Assembly (NCBI RefSeq): GCF_013377785.1
Contig: NZ_JABXWT010000014.1
Location: 1-64,000, forward strand
Direction of reading: 5' to 3'
From: Ruegeria haliotis
GTDB taxonomy: Bacteria > Pseudomonadota > Alphaproteobacteria > Rhodobacterales > Rhodobacteraceae
DNA length: 64,000 nt
In this document: positions 27,297-36,200 of the stretch, piece by piece
Layout of the letters: each line of letters begins with the position of its first letter
How positions within the stretch are numbered: position 1 is the stretch's first letter
The notes under the pieces: generated by a model
Database searches by the model: none
Told to the model about the DNA's origin: nothing
The model's input: only the letters and a program-made list of their open reading frames with translations
Made by a program: the position numbers and the translations under genes

Positions 27297-29095
27297 CGGT
27301 GTCGGCAAAACAAACGTCCGGGGCGGCCAGCGCCGCTGCCCCGGATACGCAGGTGCTGGATGTCAGCCGTTTGTGCGTTTCAGTGCGTGCGCAGGGAGTT
27401 CTCAAGCCCTTGGTGTCGGATGTCAGCTTCCAATTGCGAAAGGGGCAGACACTGGCCTTGGCCGGGGAAAGTGGATCAGGAAAATCACTTACATCGCTCG
27501 CGATCATGGGCTTGTTGCCGCCGCCTGCGGTACAGGTCACTGGCGGGGCAATCCGTTTGGGCGATCAGGACCTGACCCAGATCAATGAAGCAACGATGCG
27601 CGATATTCGCGGCAACCGCATCGCGATGATCTTTCAAGAGCCGATGACATCGCTCAACCCGGTTCTGACCATAGGAACGCAGCTGGTCGAGGCGATCCGG
27701 GCTCATGATCCGGTCAGCCGGAACGAGGCGCGCAGCCGGGCATTGGAGGCGCTACGCGCCGTTCGTATCAACCAGCCGGAACAGCGCATGATGCAATACC
27801 CGCATGAACTGTCTGGTGGGATGCGTCAGCGGGTGATGATCGCAATGGCCTTGGCGCTGGAACCCGAGATCCTTATCGCCGACGAACCGACAACGGCGCT
27901 GGATGTCACTGTGCAGCGCGAGGTGCTGGACCTGTTGCGCGATCTACAGGCCGAACATGGCACCGCAATCCTGCTGATCACGCATGACATGGGTGTTGTG
28001 GCCGAAATGGCAGATCAAGTTATCGTGATGAAGGACGGAAGCGTCGTCGAAGAAAATGACACCAAGTCTCTGTTCGCCGCCCCGACACACCCATATACGC
28101 AGGCGCTTTTGTCAGCTGTCCCACGCATGGGGGACGGTGTGAAACCTGCGAAGGATGCGGCAACGGACTCAGTTCTGCGCCTCGACAATCTGGAAGTCAG
28201 GTTTGACATTCATGGCGGTTTGTTGGGCCGTGTGACACACCGCGTCCATGCCGTTGAAGGCGTCAGCCTCGAGATAAATCGCGGCGAAACTTTTGCGCTT
28301 GTTGGCGAAAGCGGGTGCGGTAAATCCACCATCGCGCGGGCGATTGTCGGGTTGGCGCCGTATACCGGGCGGATCGAACTCAAAGGTCAGTATCTTGAGG
28401 GGGCCGACGCCCAAGAGCGTATGTCACGATGCCGCAATGTGCAGATGGTGTTTCAGGACCCCATGGCGGCCTTAGACCCGCGCATGCGGGTGGGCGATCT
28501 GATTGCCGAGCCTCTGGTCATCCACGGGATTGGCACTCCTGCTGAACGCGCGACACAGATCGCTGACTTGCTGCACCGGGTCGGGCTGCCTGCCGAAGCG
28601 GCCCAGCGGTATCCACATGAGTTTTCTGGGGGGCAACGTCAGCGGATCTGTATCGCCCGCGCTTTGTCGTTGAAACCGGACCTGATTATCGCCGACGAAT
28701 CCGTATCGGCGCTGGATGTTTCGGTTCAGGCCCAGGTTTTAGACTTGCTGCAATCGCTGAAACGGGAACTCGGCATCGCCTATCTGTTCATTTCCCATGA
28801 TATGGCCGTAGTTGAAAACGTCGCGGACCGGGTCGGGGTCATGTATCTGGGGCAGATCGTTGAGATGGGGACCGGTGCGCAGGTCTTTGGCAATCCGCAA
28901 CATCCCTATACCCAACGGCTGATCCAAGCGGTCCCGGTGCCCGATCCGCTGCATGTTCGTATGTCGGATGTCCGCCTGACGGGTGAGGTACCAAGCCCTG
29001 TCTACCCTGTTGGAAAGTCGCCGCGTCGGGTAAAGCTGGTCAACCACGGGGAGGGCCATCTTGTCTCGCGCTCTAAACCGGAAGTCGTAGAGTGA
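27293..29095 (+). CDS. Fused dipeptide-type ABC ATPase (DppD-DppF)
   Basis: A 600-residue protein holding two ATPase domains. The first has Walker [10 protein letters not shown] near 60, signature LSGGMRQRV near 168 and DEPTTALDV. The second has GESGCGKST near 340, signature FSGGQRQRI near 450 and DESVSALDV. Each domain ends with the HPYTQ motif of oligopeptide transporters. It starts in the fmdA stop region (ATGA overlap at 27293) and ends the operon. One fused chain replaces the usual separate D and F subunits. Confidence 0.93.
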   Translation: MTVSAKQTSGAASAAAPDTQVLDVSRLCVSVRAQGVLKPLVSDVSFQLRKGQTLALAGESGSGKSLTSLAIMGLLPPPAVQVTGGAIRLGDQDLTQINEATMRDIRGNRIAMIFQEPMTSLNPVLTIGTQLVEAIRAHDPVSRNEARSRALEALRAVRINQPEQRMMQYPHELSGGMRQRVMIAMALALEPEILIADEPTTALDVTVQREVLDLLRDLQAEHGTAILLITHDMGVVAEMADQVIVMKDGSVVEENDTKSLFAAPTHPYTQALLSAVPRMGDGVKPAKDAATDSVLRLDNLEVRFDIHGGLLGRVTHRVHAVEGVSLEINRGETFALVGESGCGKSTIARAIVGLAPYTGRIELKGQYLEGADAQERMSRCRNVQMVFQDPMAALDPRMRVGDLIAEPLVIHGIGTPAERATQIADLLHRVGLPAEAAQRYPHEFSGGQRQRICIARALSLKPDLIIADESVSALDVSVQAQVLDLLQSLKRELGIAYLFISHDMAVVENVADRVGVMYLGQIVEMGTGAQVFGNPQHPYTQRLIQAVPVPDPLHVRMSDVRLTGEVPSPVYPVGKSPRRVKLVNHGEGHLVSRSKPEVVE

Positions 29096-29254
29096 ATCCT
29101 GACGGTATCGCCAAAGTGTTGGCTGAAACGTGCCCGCGATTCTCCAACTGAAATCTTATCCAATGTTGCTCTAGCCATATTTTGACCGACGCCGTGGATC
29201 GGCCACATACAGCTTGACGCTGGAAAGTGAGTCCTCTCCACGACAAGTCGCAGA

Positions 29255-30166
29255 TCACCCTTTCGTTTTGTCCTGAAGGTAGGCGATCACATTGACTATA
29301 TCCTCGTCTTTTTTCAGGCCGGGAAACTGCATTCGATTGCCAGGAATGTTCCCCTTGGGATCTGCCAGGAATTCAGTCAAACTCGCTGCTGTCCAGGTGA
29401 TCCCGGATTCTTGCAGTGAGGACGAGAATTTAAACCCGTCCGACTGTCCGGCAGTTGCGCCGATAACCCCGTGCAAGGATGGTCCGACGCCATGGCGGCC
29501 TTCTTTGGTCTGGTGGCACGCCTTGCATTTACGAAAGACCTTTTTGCCCGCCTTTATGTCACCACCAGTGACTGCGTCGACCTTTTTGTCATCCATGTTA
29601 AAGACTAGACGGGCGGTCACTGGCGCCGTTCGGGTGATGCCCGGTAGATCGGCCAGTTCCATCAGCTTGTCGACGCCGGCATTCACGCCTGCGTCTTCGG
29701 TACTGATGAACACCATGTTGTTGGTCGATACCATCACCGAAGTTTCGGACAGGCGGGCGACGAACATCTCGGTGTCAATTTCGACGGCCGTACCGACCAG
29801 CGACAAAACAGCTTCGGCATCGACAATGGAGGTTTCGCCAACGCCCAGTTTGGACACCTCCTGCATGTCGAACTCTGCAGTCAGGGTCGCGGTTCCGGCC
29901 TTTCGGAACACGTATTCGATCATTCGTTCGTTTCGGATGTCGATATTGGTTTCGACCGAGGACAGGTCGATCTCGATTTCGACCTTGCCGTCCGGACTGA
30001 CATGACCGCTGAGATTGGTGAAGCTGTTGACCTCACCCACGGTGTCTTTCTTGATGGTCCCATAAGCCAGATGCGAGCTTTCGGGGGCCAATGTCCAGCT
30101 TGTCGCCAAGGCCGGGGTTGCAACAATTGCCGACGCAATCGTGACTGCTTTCAACAGAAGTTTCAT
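29255..30166 (-). CDS. YceI-like domain fused to a class I cytochrome c
   Basis: A 303-residue periplasmic protein. A signal peptide (LLLKAVTIASAIVATPALA) is followed by a YceI-like lipocalin fold at about residues 22-195 (starting SWTLAPESSHLAYGTIKKDTVGE) and a cytochrome c domain at about 205-303. The heme site is C214-K-A-C217-H218, and M279 in GNRMQFPG is the likely sixth ligand. YceI proteins bind polyisoprenoids such as ubiquinone, so a fused heme suggests electron exchange with a bound quinone. It is divergent from an ECF sigma gene, which may control it. Confidence 0.88.
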   Translation of the reverse strand: MKLLLKAVTIASAIVATPALATSWTLAPESSHLAYGTIKKDTVGEVNSFTNLSGHVSPDGKVEIEIDLSSVETNIDIRNERMIEYVFRKAGTATLTAEFDMQEVSKLGVGETSIVDAEAVLSLVGTAVEIDTEMFVARLSETSVMVSTNNMVFISTEDAGVNAGVDKLMELADLPGITRTAPVTARLVFNMDDKKVDAVTGGDIKAGKKVFRKCKACHQTKEGRHGVGPSLHGVIGATAGQSDGFKFSSSLQESGITWTAASLTEFLADPKGNIPGNRMQFPGLKKDEDIVNVIAYLQDKTKG

Positions 30167-30262
30167 TTCATTCCTCCACGGTGTATGTCAGTCCTGACCT
30201 CGCGGGCCCGGTCCGTGAAAGACAAACACACACAGGTCGCATTTTATTCGATGGGTGGTGAG

Positions 30263-30787
30263 ATGAGTTCCGAACAAGCCGTGCGCGGCGCGGTACAAGC
30301 GCATTCAAAACGCGTCTGGCGGTTTGCCCTGGCGCTGTCGGGCGCGTCGGACGTGGCGGACGATCTGATGCAAGCCACATGCGTACGCGCGTTGGAGCGT
30401 CACCACCAGGTGACGTCCCATGATCGGCTGGATTCCTGGCTGATGACAATATGCCGGTCAATCTGGTTGAATGAGGTGCGATCACGCTCGGTTCGGCGGG
30501 CTCAGGCACTGTCTGTGACACCCGAAGCAGAATTAATCGCGACCGTATCCGATTCAGAAACGAATATTTTCGCTGCTGAAGTGTTTACACAAGTGATGCA
30601 GCTACCAGAAGCGCAGCGGGAAACGGTCATGCTTGTGTTCGTCGAAGGATACAGCTACCGCGAAGCCGCCGCCCTACTGGAAGTTCCAATAGGCACAATC
30701 ATGAGCCGGCTTTCGAACGCCCGGCAGAAACTGAAGACCGTAATGCAGCATGATGCGGCAGACGCCGTGCAACGGAGTGGCAAATGA
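30263..30787 (+). CDS. ECF RNA polymerase sigma factor
   Basis: A 174-residue sigma factor with region 2 (about 10-80, including DVADDLMQATCVRALERH and SWLMTICRSIWLNEVRSR) and region 4 (about 105-160, including EAQRETVMLVFVEGYSYREAAALLEVPIGTIMSRLSNARQKL). The chosen start is 30263, with GGTGGTG upstream; an in-frame ATG at 30251 would add four residues. Its stop overlaps the next gene by four bases, the usual arrangement with an anti-sigma factor. The nearest candidate target is the divergent YceI-cytochrome gene. Confidence 0.92.
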   Translation: MSSEQAVRGAVQAHSKRVWRFALALSGASDVADDLMQATCVRALERHHQVTSHDRLDSWLMTICRSIWLNEVRSRSVRRAQALSVTPEAELIATVSDSETNIFAAEVFTQVMQLPEAQRETVMLVFVEGYSYREAAALLEVPIGTIMSRLSNARQKLKTVMQHDAADAVQRSGK

Positions 30788-31521
30788 CGTTTTCCGACGA
30801 GACGCTTCTTGCGTATCTGGAAGGCAGCCTGGACGAGGCCCAAAGCCGCGCCATTGAGGCTGCGGTGGAAGATGACGCCCAGTTGGAGCGTCAGCTGATG
30901 GCGCTCGACCCATTTGCGCCTGTCGTGCAAGAGGTTTTCGAAAGGTTGCCCGCTGAGTCGCCTCAGGTTAATCTGCCGGATTCGGTTGCACCTGCGCGGT
31001 CTGGTGGGTTTTTGCGTTTGGTGGCTGTTGCTGCGACGACCGCGATTGCCGCGGTTGCCCTGACGTTCTGGGCGACGCGTCCGGCTGATCTGGGTTGGGC
31101 TCAACAGGCTGCAATTTATCAATCGCTTTATGTGCCTGACACCATCGCGTCGCTGGACAGCTCACCCGCATCATTGACCGCGCAATTCGCGCAGGCCGAG
31201 GCCGAGCTGGGTCAATCATTGAACCGTGATGTGCTGGAGGCTTTACCGGGGCTGGAGTTAAAGCGTGCGCAGATTCTGTCGTTCAAAGGCAAGCCACTGG
31301 TCCAGATCGTCTTTGCCGATGATCAGGGACGGCCGTTCGCCTTCTGTGTCATTCGACAAGGTCCAGCTGCGGCAAACAAAGACGTCAAACAGGCCGTTCT
31401 GAGCGGTTTGGCCACCGCGACATGGGCGCAGGACGGTTATGGTTACATGCTGTTGGGTAGTGACGCCCAGGTGGATTTGGGCGGTGAATTGAACGTTCTG
31501 ACCGAGACCTTTTCTGGTTAA
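30784..31521 (+). CDS. Transmembrane anti-sigma factor
   Basis: A 245-residue protein with a short cytoplasmic domain (residues 1-75: MTFSDETLLAYLEGSLDE, the pattern of anti-sigma N-termini without zinc ligands), one membrane segment at about 77-97 and a periplasmic C-terminal domain. It is coupled by an ATGA overlap to the ECF sigma gene. It should hold the sigma factor at the membrane until a periplasmic signal is sensed. The C-terminal part resembles no named sensor domain that I recognise. Confidence 0.85.
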   Translation: MTFSDETLLAYLEGSLDEAQSRAIEAAVEDDAQLERQLMALDPFAPVVQEVFERLPAESPQVNLPDSVAPARSGGFLRLVAVAATTAIAAVALTFWATRPADLGWAQQAAIYQSLYVPDTIASLDSSPASLTAQFAQAEAELGQSLNRDVLEALPGLELKRAQILSFKGKPLVQIVFADDQGRPFAFCVIRQGPAAANKDVKQAVLSGLATATWAQDGYGYMLLGSDAQVDLGGELNVLTETFSG

Positions 31522-31568
31522 CAGAAAACCCCTTGTGAACCGATGGAAATGCCCAAAGAATACCGGGT

Positions 31569-32648
31569 ATGAAATCGAAACGTGTCATACCTGATCCAGA
31601 TGACGAGGCCACAGATGTGGGACCTCGTAGCATCTATGACACTGATCCACCCGAAGACGACGATCTTTGGTTTTTGCCCCCCGAGGAGGAAGAGGCGCAG
31701 GACGCGTTCCTGCCGCCCGGTCCGCGCGTCGATCAGCGCATGTTGTTCGACCCGCGGGACTGGCGCAGTGCGCAGGCGGGATTGTCGACCGAGCTTGCCG
31801 ATTTGGCAGTGACCTTTGGCGCCCTGGACGAACGGTTGCGTGCCGGACCTGACGGATGGGCCCATCGACTGGCGCTGATGGACGTTTCCGATCTGGGTTG
31901 GTGGACCGGTGACAGGATCAGCGTGGACCGTCTGGCCCTTTGGACCGGCCTGCGGATTGGCGCAACCAGCGATGACGTGCAGGCCCTGTTCCGCGCCGGT
32001 TGGGCCGTGCGTCGGCTGACCTCGGGCGCGGCGCCTTCGGCTGGCGGGTGGGAGACCGGGCTGACCGCGTTTCTGGACCGGATGGCTCAGGGGATTGAAG
32101 ATGTTCCCGAAGCGATCGCCGATCTGGCCGAGGTGATGCGCAACGCCGAAGGGTTGCACCCCGTGACCCAAGCCGCCATTGCGTTCCACGCTTGGCGCGC
32201 GTTGTCGCAAGGGATTGGGCAAGATACCGAGGCCGCCATTATTGCTGCCCGCCACGCGGCATCTATGGGACGCGGCGGCGCGATGTTCATGCCGCTGGCC
32301 TTGTCAGGGCCGGGTGCCTTGCGAGGTGTTGGAGAGCCCGAAGAAAAGCTTGCCGCATGGATACGCGGGGCAGGGCAGGCCGCCCTGGCCGCTTTGCTGC
32401 ATCTGGATCGGGTCAGCGCGTGGGAAACACGGGCCCGCGAAGCCACAGCAGATCTGAGCGGGCGTACGCCACCTGTTTTGGTCGAGGTTTTGGCGGCCTG
32501 GCCCATGGTCTCGGCCCCGTTGGCGGAGGAACTGACGCAGGCGTCGCGGGCGGCTGTCCAGCGCAATATTGATCGCTTTACCCGCCGCGGGCTGATCCGC
32601 GAAGTGACGGGGCAGGGGCGTTACCGCGTGTGGACTGCCGCACTGTAA
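31569..32648 (+). CDS. DUF1612/HTH_13-like DNA-binding protein
   Basis: A 359-residue protein with a very acidic N-terminus (DPDDEATD, DPPEDDDLW, PPEEEEAQD within the first 45 residues), an alpha-helical middle, and a C-terminal winged-helix-like end: PLAEELTQASRAAVQRNIDRFTRRGLIREVTGQGRYRVW. The layout and the last 80 residues resemble rhizobial DUF1612/HTH_13 proteins, which are often found on plasmids and genomic islands. It starts 48 bases after the anti-sigma stop and may be cotranscribed. Its end overlaps the convergent LysR gene by 28 bases. Function unknown. Confidence 0.5.
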   Translation: MKSKRVIPDPDDEATDVGPRSIYDTDPPEDDDLWFLPPEEEEAQDAFLPPGPRVDQRMLFDPRDWRSAQAGLSTELADLAVTFGALDERLRAGPDGWAHRLALMDVSDLGWWTGDRISVDRLALWTGLRIGATSDDVQALFRAGWAVRRLTSGAAPSAGGWETGLTAFLDRMAQGIEDVPEAIADLAEVMRNAEGLHPVTQAAIAFHAWRALSQGIGQDTEAAIIAARHAASMGRGGAMFMPLALSGPGALRGVGEPEEKLAAWIRGAGQAALAALLHLDRVSAWETRAREATADLSGRTPPVLVEVLAAWPMVSAPLAEELTQASRAAVQRNIDRFTRRGLIREVTGQGRYRVWTAAL

Positions 32649-33511
32649 TCCAGCAGCCAATCGCGAAACGCGCGTGCCGGAGGGCGCAGAGCCGTGCGGG
32701 ACGGGTAGATCAGGTGATAAGCCTCTTGCCCTGCCACGTCGATGTCGGGCAGGCAGGGGGTCAAGCCTGTTATTTTCATGATCCGGTTCGACGCGGGCGC
32801 CCGGGCTAATGCGATGCCACCCCCGCTTGCAGCGAGTTCTGCTGCCATCAGTGAGTTATCCGCAAAGAAGTATCGCGCCTGGCCTGCAGGCAGGCGCAGG
32901 GTTTCGAACAGATGTGGCCAGCTTGCGCGATGGGTCGAAACCTCAATCAGGTTGAATTGAAACAAATCTTGCGGCGTGTGGATTTGGGCGGCGACATCTG
33001 GCGGGGCAACGGGATACAGGCGCTCTCGCAACAGCTCATCCCCTTCGGTGCCAAATAACGCTGGGTTGCCGAATACGATCTGCAAATCGGTGAATCGGTT
33101 CGCAAAGTCCGAGATCAGGTTTCCGGTCGCCAGTGACAGGTTAATCTGAGGGTACGCCGCCTGGAACTCCGGTATGCCGCTGGCAAGAATGCCATGCGCG
33201 AAAAGCAATACGGATTGGACATATAGCCTTTGTTCGCGTGTCTCGCCGAACAGGCCGGTTGTTGCGGTTTCCAGCATCAAAAGAGATTGTTGAACCGAAG
33301 GCAGATAGGCGCGCCCCGCTTCGGTCAGCGTGACCGCGTGGGGATGACGGTGAAACAAGGGCGTACCCAGACGGATTTCCAGCGCCTTGACCTGCTGACT
33401 GACGGCAGCGGCCGACATGTTCAGCTGTGCCGCCGCGCGGGCAAAACTCTCGGTGCGCGCTGCGGCCTCGAACACACGCAACCAGTTGAGTGAGGGGATT
33501 CGGGTCGTCAT
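32621..33511 (-). CDS. LysR-family transcriptional regulator (GcvA-like)
   Basis: A 296-residue LysR regulator. The N-terminal winged helix (residues 5-65) includes FARAAAQLNMSAAAVSQQVKALEIRLGTPLFHR, and the substrate-binding domain covers about 92-292. The pattern resembles GcvA/AmpR-type members. A perfect palindrome with T-N11-A spacing lies eight bases before its start and in front of the divergent desaturase gene, so autoregulation and control of that gene are likely. Confidence 0.92.
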   Translation of the reverse strand: MTTRIPSLNWLRVFEAAARTESFARAAAQLNMSAAAVSQQVKALEIRLGTPLFHRHPHAVTLTEAGRAYLPSVQQSLLMLETATTGLFGETREQRLYVQSVLLFAHGILASGIPEFQAAYPQINLSLATGNLISDFANRFTDLQIVFGNPALFGTEGDELLRERLYPVAPPDVAAQIHTPQDLFQFNLIEVSTHRASWPHLFETLRLPAGQARYFFADNSLMAAELAASGGGIALARAPASNRIMKITGLTPCLPDIDVAGQEAYHLIYPSRTALRPPARAFRDWLLDYSAAVHTR

Positions 33512-33518
33512 CCAGAGA

Positions 33519-33537
33519 GGCTAAGCAAAACTTAGCC
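33519..33537. promoter_or_regulatory. LysR-type palindromic operator
   Basis: GGCTAAGCAAAACTTAGCC is a perfect 7-base palindrome with a 5-base centre and contains the T-N11-A spacing of LysR boxes. It lies 8 bases upstream of the LysR start and about 83 bases before the divergent sterol-desaturase-type gene. Symmetry and location make it a strong candidate site for this LysR protein. Confidence 0.75.
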
Positions 33538-33619
33538 TGACCAGCAAGACAATACGTTCTGAGCATTTTGGGCGCCGCCCTAGAATTACCATCAGCGAAC
33601 AGAAAGGACGAGTCACGCC

Positions 33620-34621
33620 ATGTCAGATTCCGGCCTACCGCCGCGCCCCAAGCGCAAGATCTGGAACTTTACCCCGCAGTTGCCGATCCAAACCTCACCC
33701 TATTGGGATTGGCCGACGAAACCATTGGCAATACTGAGGTACCTGCTGCAGAGTTGGAACCCCTTGGCATTGCGCGCATTGTTGTTGATCTTCGCGATCA
33801 TCACCTGGAACTATTTGACGCCGTCCTTGACGCGCATTGAGACGCTCAGTTGGGATTGGGTGGCCGAGATCTGGTTTCGCAATTTCTGCATTCTGATGGT
33901 GGTCGCCGGTGGGCTGCATCTGGCCCTGTGGAAGTTTCGCACACAACAAGACGAATACCGCTATGATATGCGCCCGATGATGAAAGGGGCCAAGGTCTTT
34001 ACTTTCAGGAATCAGGTCTGGGACAACATGTTCTGGACGCTGGGACCGGCATTGGCGTTCTGGACATTTTGGGAATGCCTGATCCTATTTTCTTACGCCA
34101 ATGGTTGGATCACGATGATCACATTCGACGGCAATCCGTTTTGGTTCGTCGGATTGGTCGTGTTCATTCCGATCTGGGCGGGCTTTCATTTCTACTGGCT
34201 GCACCGGCTGCTGCATGTTGGGCCGCTATATACCAAAGTCCACGCTTGGCATCACCGCAACATCAATACCGGGCCATGGTCGGGGTTGGCGATGCACCCG
34301 GTCGAGAGTTTCTTCCTGATGTTCGATACGATGATCTTTTTTCTACTGCCGTCGCACCCGATCCATGCGATTTTCCTGCTGTTTCATCACGGGATCGGCG
34401 CGCCCACTTCTCATGCCGGGTTCGAGCATGTGAAGTTCGGCAACAAGGCTAAATTCCTGGTTGGCGACTTCTTTCACCAATTGCACCATAAATTCTTCGA
34501 TTGTAACTACGGCACCTGGGAAACGCCTTGGGATGAATGGTTCAACACCTTCCATGATGGAACCGATGAAGGCAACGAGATGGTCAAGGAACGCCGCCGC
34601 AAAATCTGGGCAGCCGACTAA
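33620..34621 (+). CDS. Sterol desaturase / fatty acid hydroxylase superfamily membrane enzyme
   Basis: A 333-residue inner membrane protein with about five hydrophobic segments and the three histidine clusters of the diiron superfamily: HRLLH near 196, HAWHHRN near 209, and FFHQLHHKFFDCNYG near 287. It uses oxygen and a diiron centre to hydroxylate or desaturate a lipid substrate at the membrane. The length and N-terminal ELxP-like tail match roseobacterial members of unknown substrate. AAAGGA lies upstream. The divergent LysR protein probably controls it. Confidence 0.85.
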   Translation: MSDSGLPPRPKRKIWNFTPQLPIQTSPYWDWPTKPLAILRYLLQSWNPLALRALLLIFAIITWNYLTPSLTRIETLSWDWVAEIWFRNFCILMVVAGGLHLALWKFRTQQDEYRYDMRPMMKGAKVFTFRNQVWDNMFWTLGPALAFWTFWECLILFSYANGWITMITFDGNPFWFVGLVVFIPIWAGFHFYWLHRLLHVGPLYTKVHAWHHRNINTGPWSGLAMHPVESFFLMFDTMIFFLLPSHPIHAIFLLFHHGIGAPTSHAGFEHVKFGNKAKFLVGDFFHQLHHKFFDCNYGTWETPWDEWFNTFHDGTDEGNEMVKERRRKIWAAD

Positions 34622-34737
34622 ACCGAAAGAACTTCGCAGTGCAGAAAACGTCCTGTTGTCCTGCGCAACCCACCTCACGGCATGAAAGCAAGTCGACGGA
34701 AGCGCGGGACAAGGTTTGATCGAACGGTCGGACGCCT

Positions 34738-36042
34738 TTAGCGCCCGACACCCACATAGGTTTCAAAACCGGATTTCAGCGTTGTGCTTTCCGAATAGAT
34801 GTTGCGCAGATCGACCATCCGGGCGGTTCTCATAGTCCCGGCCAATTCGGTCAGGTTCAGCGCGCGAAACTCGTTCCATTCTGTCAACAACACCACGACA
34901 TCAGCGTCCATCGCAGCGGCATAGGGATCATCGCACCATTCCACACCGGGAAGTAGTGCCTCGCCTTCGGACATACCCTGCGGATCAACCACGCGAACTT
35001 TGGCTCCGCCCCCGATCAGCGCGGGTACGATGGTCAGAGACGGTGCATCGCGCATGTCGTCGGTGTTGGGTTTGAAGGTCACGCCGAGTATGGCCACGGT
35101 CTTGCCGTTGAAACGGTCATCACACGCCTCGCGGATTTTCTCGATCATCCGTTTCTTGACCTCGTCATTCACCCGAATGACAGTTTCGGTGATCTGCATC
35201 GGATGGGCATGCTCTTGCCCGATCCGCGCCAACGCAGCGGTGTCCTTGGGAAAGCACGAGCCGCCATAACCGGGACCTGCATGCAGGAATTTGTTGCCGA
35301 TGCGCCCATCCAGGCCAATGCCGCGCGCGATCTCTTTGACATCCCCGCCGACCCGTTCGCACAGGCCCGCAATTTCGTTGATGAAGGTGATCTTGGTCGC
35401 AAGAAAGGCGTTCGCGGCGTATTTGATCATTTCAGCGCTTTCCAGATCGGTGGTCAGGATCGGGAAGTCGCGCAGATAGAGGGGGCGGTAGATCTCGGCC
35501 ATCACCTCGGTCGCGCGGTCGTTTTCTACGCCGACGACGACCCGGTCAGGGCGCATGAAATCGTCAATCGCCGCACCCTCGCGCAGGAACTCCGGGTTCG
35601 AGGCCACGTCGAAATCCGCCGCTGGATTGGCGGCTGCGACCACCTCGTGCACTTTGCGGTTGGTGCCCACTGGCACGGTCGATTTGGTGACAATCACCGT
35701 ATAGCCGGTTACCGCGCGCGCGATCTCTTCAGCGGCGGCCATCACATAGGTCAGGTCCGCATGGCCGTCACCGCGCCGGGTCGGAGTACCCACGGCAATG
35801 AACACCGCATCCGCGCCAGCCACGGCGGTGGTCAGATCGGTTGTAAAGCTAAGACGGCCAGCAGCAACGTTCTTGGCCATCAGAACGTCCAGACCGGGTT
35901 CATAAATTGGAACATCACCGGCCTGAAGCATTTGGATCTTCTGCTCGGCCTTGTCGACGCAAACCACGTCATGACCAAAATCTGAAAAACACACTCCCGA
36001 CACCAAGCCGACATAGCCGGTGCCGATCATCGCAATACGCAT
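34738..36042 (-). CDS. ugd: UDP-glucose 6-dehydrogenase
   Basis: A 434-residue NAD-dependent enzyme that makes UDP-glucuronate for surface polysaccharides. The N-terminal GTGYVGLVSG binds NAD, and the catalytic Cys lies in GPGYGGSCFPKD near residue 260. The start at 36042 (MRIAMIGTGYVG) was chosen because AAAGGA precedes it and any upstream extension has no family equivalent. It is divergent from gmd, with a 158-base shared promoter region. The length is normal for bacterial Ugd. Confidence 0.95.
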   Translation of the reverse strand: MRIAMIGTGYVGLVSGVCFSDFGHDVVCVDKAEQKIQMLQAGDVPIYEPGLDVLMAKNVAAGRLSFTTDLTTAVAGADAVFIAVGTPTRRGDGHADLTYVMAAAEEIARAVTGYTVIVTKSTVPVGTNRKVHEVVAAANPAADFDVASNPEFLREGAAIDDFMRPDRVVVGVENDRATEVMAEIYRPLYLRDFPILTTDLESAEMIKYAANAFLATKITFINEIAGLCERVGGDVKEIARGIGLDGRIGNKFLHAGPGYGGSCFPKDTAALARIGQEHAHPMQITETVIRVNDEVKKRMIEKIREACDDRFNGKTVAILGVTFKPNTDDMRDAPSLTIVPALIGGGAKVRVVDPQGMSEGEALLPGVEWCDDPYAAAMDADVVVLLTEWNEFRALNLTELAGTMRTARMVDLRNIYSESTTLKSGFETYVGVGR

Positions 36043-36200
36043 ACTTGAAATCCTTTTACCAATTGCCGCCGACGGCGCGCACACAATCAAAGAAACTGGC
36101 GCCGGTTTCAATGCCTGTCGGTCGCCTTGGGTTGCATTCCATACATTCTTGCTGTTTTTGAGACAACAAACGGGCACATTGGATTTTGCGAGGCACAGTT

